Positions 26,438 through 34,875 of a stretch of 64,000 nucleotides of DNA are shown in pieces. Numbering within the stretch: position 1 is the stretch's first letter; each line of letters opens with the position of its first letter. The DNA is taken from NCBI GenBank assembly GCA_016935755.1, contig JAFGQI010000125.1, positions 86,830 through 150,829 on the forward strand, given 5' to 3'. A program made the translations under genes and the position numbers. This DNA comes from Anaerolineales bacterium. GTDB lineage: Bacteria > Chloroflexota > Anaerolineae > Anaerolineales > UBA4823. The notes beneath the pieces were generated by a model, which saw only the letters and a program-made list of their open reading frames with translations, searched no databases and had not been told where the DNA came from.

Positions 26438-27394
26438 TTAAGAGCCTTGCTCCTCAAAGAACAGGGCGATATCTGTCTCTCGCCGGCGTACGCTCTTCGG
26501 AGGCGTTTTTGCCGGATAGCCCACCAGGAGCAGCCCCTGCGGCTGCCAGGTGGGGGGCAAAGCCAATGCCTGGTTGGCTGCCTCGGGGGCAAAGATTGGA
26601 GCGCAAAGCCAGACCCCAGACAATCCCAGGAGATGTGCAGCCAGCAAAATATGCCCTCCTGCCAGGGCAACGCTTTGCACGCCCATCAGATATTCGGCTC
26701 TCTGGCGCACCCGATCCGGGTAGGGAGCACCCTGGCTGGTATCCAGGCAGAGCAGGATTGCCGCCGGAGCCTCTTGAATGCGGGCGAGCGAGTGCTCGAC
26801 CTGCCTGTCGGCCTCGTTTTCCGAGAGACCATCCGCCAATAAAGCATTCCTGAACTCCACTCCCATCGCCAGGGCCAGACGTGACCTGGCCTGAGGATCC
26901 GTTAGAACTGCAAAACGCCAGGGCTGGCAGTTATGGGACGAGGGCGCCCATGTGGCCACTTCAATAAGACGTTTCAGGATCGTACGTGAGACAGGCCTGG
27001 CTAGGAAACAGCGCACCGAACGCCGCGTGCGCAAAAAGTCCAGCTCAGCTTCGCGGCGAACCAACAAAGCTCTCATACTGGCCCCGTTCAAGAAGTCCAT
27101 CACCACCTGTGTCTCATCTGCAGTGCAGCCCAGCAAAAGCTTAATTTCAGCGTCACGCTTTTCCAGGTCAACGGTCAGCGCCAGAGCCGCCAGGCGCCTT
27201 TCCGGCAGTGAACCCAGCCAAACATCGATCCCGCCGCCATCAATGGCAGTCGTAGCCTGCAGATAACCATAATCCAGCGGGTAGATCAGGTTGGGATAAC
27301 GCGGATGGGGAGAGAGACGCGGCCGGTCAATCACAACCCGGCTTTCGGCGACCAGGCGATCTAAATACTCCCAGAAATCCGCATCCTGAATCAT
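26438..27394 (-). CDS. pyrophosphatase-like domain fused to nitroreductase-fold (FbiB-C-like) domain
   Basis: A 318-residue fusion. Residues about 1-108 resemble a family I inorganic pyrophosphatase: RVVIDRPRLSPHPRYPNLIY, YPLDYGYLQATTAIDG, GGIDVWLGSLPERRLAALAL, then TVDLEKRDAEIKLLLGC. The usual DGDPxD metal motif reads DGGGID, so the middle Asp (the E. coli Asp67 position) is Gly and activity is uncertain. Residues about 118-318 are an FMN nitroreductase fold with RRSVRCFLARPVS, SSHNCQPWRFAVLTD and GLLLVGYPAK. In mycobacterial FbiB the CofE ligase is fused to such a domain, which reduces dehydro-F420-0; here cofE is a separate gene overlapping this one by ATGA. A dehydro-F420-0 reductase role is therefore inferred. 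Confidence 0.75.
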   Translation of the reverse strand: MIQDADFWEYLDRLVAESRVVIDRPRLSPHPRYPNLIYPLDYGYLQATTAIDGGGIDVWLGSLPERRLAALALTVDLEKRDAEIKLLLGCTADETQVVMDFLNGASMRALLVRREAELDFLRTRRSVRCFLARPVSRTILKRLIEVATWAPSSHNCQPWRFAVLTDPQARSRLALAMGVEFRNALLADGLSENEADRQVEHSLARIQEAPAAILLCLDTSQGAPYPDRVRQRAEYLMGVQSVALAGGHILLAAHLLGLSGVWLCAPIFAPEAANQALALPPTWQPQGLLLVGYPAKTPPKSVRRRETDIALFFEEQGS

Positions 27395-28173
27395 CGGAAC
27401 AGATCTTGCTCCTTTGGACGTATCAATTCCACCAGGGCAGCTTCACGCAAAGGGTACGGGAAGCCCCGCACATGAATAATTGGAGTGCCTTCAGCCGCCT
27501 GGCCCATCACCAGAGAGGCAGCAGCAGCCAGTTCATCGGCAGCCCCCACCTGGGTGATTTGCAGACGAAAATCGAACAGATCGGGGGCGCCGCGTAAATC
27601 CACCAGCGCGGGCAGCCCGGCAATACCAATGGCAACTCCCACCGTGCCTAAGCGCCAGGCGCGCCCATGCGAATCGATGATCAGCACACCCAGGCGCGCC
27701 CCGCTGGCTTCTTCCAATTGCTGGCGGATCGCCTGGGCAGAGGCATCTGGGTCTTCGGGCAGCAGCAGCACCCAGGCTTCAGGATGACTGTCTTCTCGCG
27801 AATCTGAGGCTGGCTCGACATTTGAATGATCGATCCCGGCGCTGGCACAGATGAATCCCAGACGGTGCTCGACAATAATCGTCCCAGGGCGCACTCGCAG
27901 GACCTGCTGGCTTTCCTGCAAGATCAGCTCCACCAGACGCGGGTCTTTCTGGGCGCGTTCAGCCAGCCCAATGGCAGCAGGTGAGGCCGTCACCTGCTCC
28001 AGGTTGACCAGCCGACCCTCCGCCTTGGAGACAACCTTTTGCGCCAGGACCAGAATATCACCATCCTGCAAAGCCAGTCCTGCCCGGTCTAAAGCCAGCA
28101 GAATCAACTGCGCCAGGTTGTCGCCCTGGCGGACGAGCGGGATTCCAGGCAGAGGGGTCAGAATCAGGGTCAC
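27391..28173 (-). CDS. cofE: coenzyme F420-0:L-glutamate ligase
   Basis: A 260-residue CofE homologue that adds glutamate residues to F420-0 with GTP. GDILVLAQKVVSKAEGRLVN (about residues 38-57) is the family's nucleotide/metal signature, GFICASAGIDHSNVEP the second conserved stretch, and VLIIDSHGRAWRLGTVGVAIG the third, with metal-binding Asp and His. The length matches archaeal CofE, without the C-terminal nitroreductase domain of actinobacterial FbiB. Four-base overlaps with npdG upstream and with the pyrophosphatase/nitroreductase gene downstream show a translationally coupled block. Confidence 0.93.
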   Translation of the reverse strand: MTLILTPLPGIPLVRQGDNLAQLILLALDRAGLALQDGDILVLAQKVVSKAEGRLVNLEQVTASPAAIGLAERAQKDPRLVELILQESQQVLRVRPGTIIVEHRLGFICASAGIDHSNVEPASDSREDSHPEAWVLLLPEDPDASAQAIRQQLEEASGARLGVLIIDSHGRAWRLGTVGVAIGIAGLPALVDLRGAPDLFDFRLQITQVGAADELAAAASLVMGQAAEGTPIIHVRGFPYPLREAALVELIRPKEQDLFR

Positions 28174-28847
28174 GCCGGATGAATACCTGTAATGCCTATA
28201 CTGGCAGTCTTCGTCCCATACTGTTTATTAAGACTGATCAGGATGGAGGTCAGTCCTTCTACCACGATGGCATTGTCCAGCCCGCCAGCGTAATAAGCGC
28301 GCATCCCGCCCGCCTCAGCCAGGCGGATCACTGCCTGGGCTGCTTCGGGGTCGTCCGCGCACGCCAACACATCGGTCTCCAGGGATTGGCCTAAATTCTT
28401 CTTCAAAGCATGCGCCGGGACATTCTGGAATGCAGCTACGACGCGCACCCCGGAGCCGAGGATATCCTGGGCAAGCCGGGCGGCAGAAGGCGGAGCAGGA
28501 GGCCGAGGGTCACGAAAATCCACCCGCGCGGTGGCATCCACAAGAATCTTGCCTTGCAGCGCTTCTTTCAAGCCCTCCAGAGCAGCCTGGTGGGCCTCCT
28601 GCACAACCGTCAGCACGCAGATGTCGGCGCGGCGAGCAGCAAGGGAGTTCTCCACACCAGTGACCGTATTCATACCTAAACGGGCATTCAGATCAGCGGC
28701 TGTGGCCTGGGCCTTCTCCAACTGTCGTGAACCGATAATAATCGAATAGCCTGCACTGGCCCAACGCATAGCTAATCCAGTGCCTTCCTTACCGGTGCCT
28801 CCCAGGATGGCTATGATCGGGAGAGATGAATTTGTATCGGGGGACAT
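28170..28847 (-). CDS. npdG: F420H2:NADP oxidoreductase-like protein
   Basis: A 225-residue Rossmann-fold protein. IIAILGGTGKEGTGLAMRWA is the dinucleotide loop seen in NADPH-dependent F420 reductase (Fno/NpdG), followed by ISR-type GSRQLEKAQATAADLN and later VVAAFQNVPAHAL. The family moves hydride between NADPH and F420, so it would charge F420 for the LLM reductase. Start ATG 28847 has AAGGAG seven bases upstream; the longer frame to 28949 runs into ssnA. It overlaps cofE by ATGA, which strengthens the F420 link. Confidence 0.9.
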   Translation of the reverse strand: MSPDTNSSLPIIAILGGTGKEGTGLAMRWASAGYSIIIGSRQLEKAQATAADLNARLGMNTVTGVENSLAARRADICVLTVVQEAHQAALEGLKEALQGKILVDATARVDFRDPRPPAPPSAARLAQDILGSGVRVVAAFQNVPAHALKKNLGQSLETDVLACADDPEAAQAVIRLAEAGGMRAYYAGGLDNAIVVEGLTSILISLNKQYGTKTASIGITGIHPA

Positions 28848-28872
28848 AGATCTCCTTAGAATAAATAGATCA

Positions 28873-30222
28873 TCAAAAAAATTGTGCCTGGTAACGACTC
28901 CAGACCTTTGGCGCCTGCTGGCGCGCCTGGGCGGCAATCTCCGCCTCATCCAGGGTCAACAGCTGGCGATCGCGCATCAACAGCTTACCAGCAACCATAG
29001 TGGTGGTCACCATGCTTTCGTGAAAGCCAAAAATAATCTGCCAGGGCAGGTTGCCAACGGTGAGCGGGGTATGCGGATGATAATCCACAAAGATCAGGTC
29101 GGCATGCGCTCCTGGGGTCAGCACACCCAGGGGCGCGCCTGGGAAGAAGCTCCCCGCCAGCCTGGCATTGTTGTAAACAGCCATCCTTACAATTTTATCC
29201 CCCGGCATACGACGGGGATCGCGGTTCCAAACCTTGTGCAGCAGATAGGCGAATTTCCATTCTTCCCACATGGTAGAAGTAAAGCCATCTGTCCCCAGGC
29301 AGACATCCACCCCGGCGCGCAGCATGCTCTCCACCTGGGGCACACCCACGCCATTATTCATGTTCGAGCGCGGCTGGTGCGTCACCCAGGTGCCAGATTC
29401 GGCCAGCAGGTTGATCTCACGAGCATCCACATGCACGGCGTGGACAACAATGGAACGTGGGCCCAGCATCCCATGGCGGTGCAGCCGATCCACCACACGC
29501 TGCCCGCACTTCGCCAGGCTGTCGTATTGATCCACTTCATGTTCTGCTACATGGATATGAAAGCCAAATCCCGCCGGAACAGCCTGCCGGCAGGCCTCCA
29601 AAGTAGCTTCGCTGAGGGTCAGGCTGGCATGCAAGCCGAAAGTAGCGGCAACACGCCCTCCAGCAACCTTCTCGCGCTGCGTACGCTGGATGAAACGCAC
29701 ATTTTCATCAATCCCAGCTTTCGCGCCCGCCGGCCCATTACGATCCGTGACCTCATAACACAGCACGCTGCGCAAACCGGATTGGTCCACCGCATCGGCG
29801 ATCACATCTAACGAACCTGCGATGGCATTGGGCGAGGCGTGATGATCAATCAAGGTGGTCGTGCCATGCTTGATCGCTTCAGCCAGCATCACCAGCGCCG
29901 AGAGGCGCACATCTTCTTCCGTCAAGGCCAGGTCAAGCGGCCACCACAGCTTCTGTAAAATCTCGGGGAAATCCTTGGCCGGCGCGCCCGGAATGGCCAT
30001 CCCGCGCGCAAAGGCGCCATAAAAATGGGTGTGGGCGCAGATGTTGCCCGGCATGACATACTGGCCGTGAGCGTCCAGCCGCTCGGCCTGCGGATAGCGT
30101 TCCAGCATCTCAGCTTGAGGGCCAAACTCGATAATCAAACCATCCTGGAGATAAACCGCATGATCTTCCAGAACTTGATTGGGGTCATCCCAGGTGATCA
30201 GGGTGGCATTGGTAATCAGCAT
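28873..30222 (-). CDS. ssnA: SsnA-like metal-dependent amidohydrolase
   Basis: A 449-residue amidohydrolase-superfamily protein. GNICAHTHFYGAFARGMAIP gives the HxH metal pair, followed by TTTLIDHHASPNA, HIHVAEHEVDQYD, SIVVHAVHVD and VCLGTDGFTSTMWEE, so the whole metal centre (two N-terminal His, two later His, C-terminal Asp) is present. The AHTHFYGAFARGM form is characteristic of SsnA, named in E. coli and linked by gene neighbourhood to selenium-dependent molybdenum hydroxylases (ygfK-ssnA-ygfM-xdhD). Its reaction is not known; TrzN/guanine-deaminase-like chemistry is an alternative. AGGAG is seven bases before ATG 30222. It lies between a NUDIX gene and npdG. Confidence 0.85.
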   Translation of the reverse strand: MLITNATLITWDDPNQVLEDHAVYLQDGLIIEFGPQAEMLERYPQAERLDAHGQYVMPGNICAHTHFYGAFARGMAIPGAPAKDFPEILQKLWWPLDLALTEEDVRLSALVMLAEAIKHGTTTLIDHHASPNAIAGSLDVIADAVDQSGLRSVLCYEVTDRNGPAGAKAGIDENVRFIQRTQREKVAGGRVAATFGLHASLTLSEATLEACRQAVPAGFGFHIHVAEHEVDQYDSLAKCGQRVVDRLHRHGMLGPRSIVVHAVHVDAREINLLAESGTWVTHQPRSNMNNGVGVPQVESMLRAGVDVCLGTDGFTSTMWEEWKFAYLLHKVWNRDPRRMPGDKIVRMAVYNNARLAGSFFPGAPLGVLTPGAHADLIFVDYHPHTPLTVGNLPWQIIFGFHESMVTTTMVAGKLLMRDRQLLTLDEAEIAAQARQQAPKVWSRYQAQFF

Positions 30223-30233
30223 AATCGTTCTCC

Positions 30234-30863
30234 TCAATCAAAAAAAGTGGCGCAATCCGGGTTTTTCAAGGCTGCGAAGGCGTCCCGGATCTGGCGCGGC
30301 TGGGTGCGCTCCCCCGAGAGATGCGCCGGAATCTCTTCGCTCCCAAAGAACGCCACCTCGCTTGTTTCCGAGCTGGGCCGGGCCTGCCCATCAATAATAT
30401 CGCACAGAAAGACCAGCTTGAAGGCGTGGAACAGATCCAGCGGGCCAACCCGGTTGGCATCATACACGCCAATAACTTTTCGGGCCCTGACATGAAAACC
30501 CGCCTCTTCCCAGACTTCCCGCTCCGCGGCCTGAGAGGGGATATCACCTACATCTGCCCACCCACCCGGCAGGGTCCAACCCCCATCGGAGCGTTCGCGC
30601 ACCATCAGCAACTTGTTCTCATAAAAAACAGCCCCGCGCACATCCACGCGCGGGGTAGCATAACCAGTCTGAAGATTGTAAATACCCACCAGTGTGGGCG
30701 TCTCGAGGCCAGTATGGGCAGCGACCATCTCCGCAGCAATCGCACTCAGGCGGTGATATCTCTCGCGCTGATAATCATTGACCGCGTAGTGAGCGCCCGT
30801 CTGCGACAGCGCCTGGATCTCGCGCGCCCAGTGCAGCCAGCGCGGCGCCAGATCATCCTCCAT
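30234..30863 (-). CDS. NUDIX hydrolase with N-terminal NUDIX_N-type domain
   Basis: A 209-residue pyrophosphohydrolase. Residues 1-65 look like the helical N-terminal domain found in a class of ADP-ribose/CDP-type NUDIX proteins (WLHWAREIQALSQTGAHYA). The NUDIX box reads GGWADVGDIPSQAAEREVWE and continues EAGF; the first box Glu is replaced by Asp, while the REVWEEAGF metal ligands are intact. The substrate (ADP-ribose, a nucleotide sugar, or a damaged nucleotide or cofactor) cannot be told. It overlaps the end of the XdhD-like gene by 11 bp and precedes ssnA by 11 bp, so it is part of the hydroxylase transcript. Confidence 0.85.
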   Translation of the reverse strand: MEDDLAPRWLHWAREIQALSQTGAHYAVNDYQRERYHRLSAIAAEMVAAHTGLETPTLVGIYNLQTGYATPRVDVRGAVFYENKLLMVRERSDGGWTLPGGWADVGDIPSQAAEREVWEEAGFHVRARKVIGVYDANRVGPLDLFHAFKLVFLCDIIDGQARPSSETSEVAFFGSEEIPAHLSGERTQPRQIRDAFAALKNPDCATFFD

Positions 30864-33708
30864 CCCGGCCTCCGTAAAGCTGGCGAATAATTTCTTCTTG
30901 GTCCACCGGGAGGCGGTCGATGCGCACCCCCACGGCGTTGTAGATGCCGTTGGTTATGGCGGGCGTGGTCGGGATGCTGACAATTTCACCAACGCCCTTA
31001 GCTCCATACGGCCCGGCGGAAACCGGATGCTCGACAATAAACGAGGTAATCTCAGGGGCAAGCGCGATCGACGGGATGCGATATCTTGCCAGGCGGTCGG
31101 TAAACACCCGCCCTTCCTCGACGATGAAATGCTCGGTTAAAGCGTTGCCCAGACCCATCATCACCCCACCTTCCACCTGGCCCTGCAAACCGAGGGGATT
31201 AATCGCCTTACCAACATCATGAGCAGCGATTATCCGCAGGACTCGCACCAGGCCTGTGCGGGTATCTACTTCAACTTCAGCCGCCTGGGCCGAGAAAGAG
31301 TAGGCAAAGTGCATGTCCCCGCCCTGCCCCAGCGGTTGGGTGGCAGGCGCCCAATACTCATAGAGCACACGCGGCTCGCGGCCTTCGGCGCGCATCAACC
31401 CCACTACTTCCCCAAGTGGGACAGAGTGACCATCCACCTGAGCCAGGCCTTCCACAAAACGGATATTTTCTGGCGGCTGGTCGAATTTTTCGGCCAGGGT
31501 AGTGCAAATAGCCTGGCGCAAGGCTCGAGCGGCATGCAGAGCCGCATTGCCAGTCACAAAAGTCTGGCGAGAGGCGGTGGTCGGGCCTCCATCCGGGGTC
31601 AGGTCGGTGTCCATCATCAGCACACGCACCCTACCCGGGGCAAGGTTGAACTCCTCTGCTACGATCAACTGCAGCACCGTCACCAGGCCCTGCCCAAGCT
31701 CAGCTGAGGCAGTCCGCACTTCCACCATGCCATCTTCATACAGCTCAACCTCGGCGCCCGCCTTGTCTGGAGCGCCGCCGCCCAGCCCGGTGTTCTTGAA
31801 CCCCACCGCAAAGCCCCAGGAGCGTCGCAGATGGGGGGCGCCTTCAACCTGGCGAGAGGCAAATGGATGATCCCCGCCCAACCGCTGCATTTCTGCGGTG
31901 ACGCGATCGATGCACTCCAAAAGCCCGACGCTTTCTGTCAAGGTCTGCCCCGTATTGGTGACGCTGCCCACCCGCAGAGCGTTCATCCGGCGCAGTTCAA
32001 CCCGATCGATGCCCAGCTTCTCCGCCAGCATATCCATCATGCTTTCTACAGCAAAGGCTGACTGCGTGACGCCAAAGCCTCGAAAAGCGCCTGCCGGGGG
32101 ATTATTGGTGTACATGGCATAGCAATCTGCCCTGGCATGGGGCATCTCGTATGGGCCAGAGGAATGGGTGGTGGCGCGAGTCAGCACTTTCTCGCCCAAC
32201 GAGGCATACGCGCCGGTATCACCGTACAGCTCAGTCTCCACTGCAGTCAAGCGCCCATCCCGTTTGGCGCCAATCTTCACCCGGATCTGGGTGGCGTGGC
32301 GTTTGGGATGCACCAGCAGGCTTTCGTGGCGGTCAAAAAGCAGTTTCACTGGCCTATCGGTAGCATTTGCCAGCAAAGCAGCATGGATCTGTCCGGTGAT
32401 GTCTTCCTTGCCGCCAAAACCGCCGCCCATCAGCTGGCCAACGATCCGCACACGCTCATCCGGCCAACCCAGCGCTCGAGCGACCTGGTTTCGGTCGGCA
32501 TAGGGAATCTGCGAACCGACGTAGATTTCCATTCGCTCCCCAACCGGGTTTGCAACGCTGCATTCCGGTTCCAGGAAAGCATGATCCGTGCTGACCGTAT
32601 GGAAGGTATGCTCCAAAATTACCTCTGCCTGGGCAAAACCTTGCTCCATATCGCCTTTGCGCACCTTAATGTGCTTGAGCAAGTTGCCGGCTGAATGCAG
32701 GGTTGGCGCATCCGGGCGGCGCGCCTGCACCGGATCGCTGATCACCGGCTGTGGATCGTATTCCACCTCGATCAAATCCAGTGCATCGGAAGCAATCTGC
32801 CAGGTTTCGGCAGCCACAATCGCCACCGCATCCCCCACATAGCGCACCCGTTCGCCCACACCCACCATGATGGGCCAATCAAAGATCACCAGGCCGTGAT
32901 TATGCTCCCCAGGAATGTCCTCGGCGGTCAGCACAGCCGCTACACCTGGCAGGAGGCGCGCCCGGGAAACATCCACCCGCTTGACGATGGCATGTGGGAT
33001 GCCTGCTCGTTTCACCCGCGCGTGCAGCATCCCAGGAAATTGGATATCATCGGTAAAGCGGGCCCGCCCATTAACTTTCTCGATTGCATCCGGGCGAATT
33101 TGAAGCGTTCCCACCACCGTTTGAGCATCCTTAGAAGGTTCTACTTCCGGCGGCGCAACAGGCTGACCCGTGCGGATGGACTGCGCAGCCGCCTGGACGG
33201 CGCGGATTATGGTCGGATAGCCAGCGCAGCGGCAGAGGGTATCCTTCAACGCATGGCGGATTTCGGCTTCGCTCGGATCCGGGTTGCGCTTCAGCAGGGC
33301 GCAAGCCGTCATCAACTGACCGGGGATGCAAAAACCGCACTGCACCGCGCCATGCAGGACAAAGGCCTGCTGCAATGGGTGCAGGTGAGACCATTCTCCA
33401 TCAATCGTAGGGATCATGGCCGGAGGGATCACCTCCGCGCTCGCCTCGCCAGACGGAGGTTCTTGAACCGGGGTCAGGGAGGCCAGCCCTTCGACAGTGA
33501 CAATCTGTTTTCCCGCTGCTTTTGCCGCTGGATAAGTGCAAGAGAGCACAGGTTCACCATCCACCAGCACCGTGCAGGCGCCGCATTCGGCTTCATTGCA
33601 GCCCACCTTGGTGCCAGTCAGGTGTAAACGCTCACGCAGTAAATCGACAAGCATTTCACCGGGGAGAGGGTCTAGGATGATCTTTTCACCGTTAACAATC
33701 AGTTCCAT
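30853..33708 (-). CDS. xdhD: XdhD-like 2Fe-2S/molybdopterin hydroxylase fusion
   Basis: A 951-residue protein, nearly the length of E. coli XdhD. Residues 1-75 hold the plant-type 2Fe-2S domain (CNEAECGACTVLVDG), about 105-190 the second 2Fe-2S domain (GAVQCGFCIPGQLM, DTLCRCAGYP), and 210-951 the molybdopterin module: GGGFGGKEDITGQIH, GAFRGFGVTQS, AELGQGLVTVLQ and GAKGVGEIVSIP with the predicted catalytic Glu. The FAD partner is encoded 12 bp upstream. Association with ssnA suggests a selenium-dependent molybdenum hydroxylase acting on a purine or other N-heterocycle. The sequence alone does not separate this from a plain sulfido-type xanthine dehydrogenase. Confidence 0.85.
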   Translation of the reverse strand: MELIVNGEKIILDPLPGEMLVDLLRERLHLTGTKVGCNEAECGACTVLVDGEPVLSCTYPAAKAAGKQIVTVEGLASLTPVQEPPSGEASAEVIPPAMIPTIDGEWSHLHPLQQAFVLHGAVQCGFCIPGQLMTACALLKRNPDPSEAEIRHALKDTLCRCAGYPTIIRAVQAAAQSIRTGQPVAPPEVEPSKDAQTVVGTLQIRPDAIEKVNGRARFTDDIQFPGMLHARVKRAGIPHAIVKRVDVSRARLLPGVAAVLTAEDIPGEHNHGLVIFDWPIMVGVGERVRYVGDAVAIVAAETWQIASDALDLIEVEYDPQPVISDPVQARRPDAPTLHSAGNLLKHIKVRKGDMEQGFAQAEVILEHTFHTVSTDHAFLEPECSVANPVGERMEIYVGSQIPYADRNQVARALGWPDERVRIVGQLMGGGFGGKEDITGQIHAALLANATDRPVKLLFDRHESLLVHPKRHATQIRVKIGAKRDGRLTAVETELYGDTGAYASLGEKVLTRATTHSSGPYEMPHARADCYAMYTNNPPAGAFRGFGVTQSAFAVESMMDMLAEKLGIDRVELRRMNALRVGSVTNTGQTLTESVGLLECIDRVTAEMQRLGGDHPFASRQVEGAPHLRRSWGFAVGFKNTGLGGGAPDKAGAEVELYEDGMVEVRTASAELGQGLVTVLQLIVAEEFNLAPGRVRVLMMDTDLTPDGGPTTASRQTFVTGNAALHAARALRQAICTTLAEKFDQPPENIRFVEGLAQVDGHSVPLGEVVGLMRAEGREPRVLYEYWAPATQPLGQGGDMHFAYSFSAQAAEVEVDTRTGLVRVLRIIAAHDVGKAINPLGLQGQVEGGVMMGLGNALTEHFIVEEGRVFTDRLARYRIPSIALAPEITSFIVEHPVSAGPYGAKGVGEIVSIPTTPAITNGIYNAVGVRIDRLPVDQEEIIRQLYGGRDGG

Positions 33709-33720
33709 AATCTGCTCGCT

Positions 33721-34623
33721 TTATTCACCAGTAAACTGGGCTTGCGGATGGTCATAAGTGCGCTGCCAGGCGAGAGTCAGTGTCTCGTGCAGGAGTGTAG
33801 CTGCAATGCGCTGGCGATACTGCGCGGTGGCGCGATGCGGGCTGGTGCGGAAGTGCGCCTCACTCAGCAATGCTTCCACTGCCTGAGTAAGGACATGCTC
33901 ATCGGGCTTTTGATTATTTAATACGGCCTCCGTCTCTTTTAGGCGCAGTGGGACGGGGCCGGCAGGCCCAATAGAGATGCGCACCCGCTGGATGCGATCC
34001 TGCCATCTTTCCAGCCACACAGCCATATTGAGAATAGCAATCGCCACCCCTTGCGGGCGCATCACCCGGCGGAAAGCGGAAGCCTGCCCGGGTTGAACAG
34101 CAGGCAGGTAAAAGCCCACCAACAGCTCGCGACGTGGATCCAGGGCAGAACGCCCCGGCCCGAGGAATAACTCACTCACCGGCACGCGGCGCCGCCCCGA
34201 CGCGCTGGCAATCTCCGCCTGAGCATCCAGCGCCAGTAGTGAGATTGTCCCATCGCCGGCAGGCAGGGCGTGGGCGACATTCCCACCCAGGGTAGCCGTG
34301 TTGCGCACTTGCGGCCCGCCGATCAAGCCAGCCGATTCGTTCAAAGCCCGCGCGTGCAAATACACCAGCGGAGAATCAACAATCTGGTTCAGTGGGCGCG
34401 CCGCGCCGATGTATAACTGCCCCTGGCGCATTTCCAGGGTGTTCATTTCTGAGATTTGGGTGATATCCACCAGGGTGTGGACAGGTGGATGGCGACCTTG
34501 CTGTAAATCCAGCAAAAAGTCGGTGCCGCCGGCCACCAGACGTGCTTCGCCTGGAGCGTCAGCTAATGCCTGTAAGGCATCCGAGACAGTTTGGGCGAGA
34601 TGATAATTTTGCCAGATAGCCAT
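33721..34623 (-). CDS. molybdenum hydroxylase FAD-binding subunit (YgfM-like)
   Basis: A 300-residue FAD subunit. VAGGTDFLLDLQQGRHP near residue 30 binds the flavin pyrophosphate, and QVRNTATLGGNVAHALPAGD (about 100-119) is the classic flavin loop of CoxM/XdhB/YgfM. The C-terminal part is the CO-dehydrogenase flavoprotein domain. It is the first gene of the long minus-strand operon that continues through xdhD, NUDIX, ssnA and the F420 genes. There is no Shine-Dalgarno sequence at the usual distance from ATG 34623; instead the seven bases before the ATG (CCGATCC) can pair with GGATCGG about 130 nt upstream in a structured leader, which suggests RNA-level control of translation. Confidence 0.88.
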   Translation of the reverse strand: MAIWQNYHLAQTVSDALQALADAPGEARLVAGGTDFLLDLQQGRHPPVHTLVDITQISEMNTLEMRQGQLYIGAARPLNQIVDSPLVYLHARALNESAGLIGGPQVRNTATLGGNVAHALPAGDGTISLLALDAQAEIASASGRRRVPVSELFLGPGRSALDPRRELLVGFYLPAVQPGQASAFRRVMRPQGVAIAILNMAVWLERWQDRIQRVRISIGPAGPVPLRLKETEAVLNNQKPDEHVLTQAVEALLSEAHFRTSPHRATAQYRQRIAATLLHETLTLAWQRTYDHPQAQFTGE

Positions 34624-34786
34624 GGATCGGCGCGATACCCTTTATTCTTGGGATTAGAACGGAGGCGCTTTTCGACGGGCCAGGTCCCGGTTTTCAGGAG
34701 GTCAGAGCTTGAGGCCAGACCTGCCCGACGCCGCCGCAGATAAAACCCGCGACGACCACCGATCCAGTAGCGGTGCAACTCACCGC
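34624..34786 (-). ncRNA. structured leader RNA, candidate molybdenum cofactor riboswitch
   Basis: About 160 nt precede the FAD subunit gene. On the minus strand the elements are: a perfect hairpin GCGGTG-AGTTG-CACCGC near the 5' end; GGATCGG (34765-34759) able to pair with CCGATCC (34630-34624) directly before the start codon; and a stem CGGGC-AGGTC with GACCT-G-GCCCG. Single-stranded segments include GACCTCCTGAAAACCGG and CGAAAAGCGCCTCCG, which resemble my memory of the Moco RNA motif found before molybdenum genes. A TAAAAT -10 candidate lies at 34797-34792, placing the transcript start at the beginning of the structure. The molybdoenzyme context supports the call; the family assignment is by recall, and a tungsten-cofactor variant is possible. 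Confidence 0.5.
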
Positions 34787-34810
34787 AACTTATTTTAACA
34801 TGGAAATCGC

Positions 34811-34839
34811 CTGGCAGGGGTATTAACTTCAGTTATAAT
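34811..34839 (+). promoter_or_regulatory. promoter of the DUF1361 gene
   Basis: CTGGCA (34811-34816, 4/6 to TTGACA) is followed after 17 bases by a consensus TATAAT (34834-34839). The predicted start near 34846 leaves a leader of about 30 nt before ATG 34876. It faces away from the molybdenum operon leader. Confidence 0.5.
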
Positions 34840-34875
34840 AACGCCGCGTTGCTGCTATGCAGCAATCAGGATACC

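Noticed and set aside
34563..34778. 71-codon minus-strand frame spanning the leader before the FAD subunit gene
   Set aside because: Arg-rich translation of a GC-rich structured leader; it overlaps the real start codon in another frame and has no ribosome binding site.
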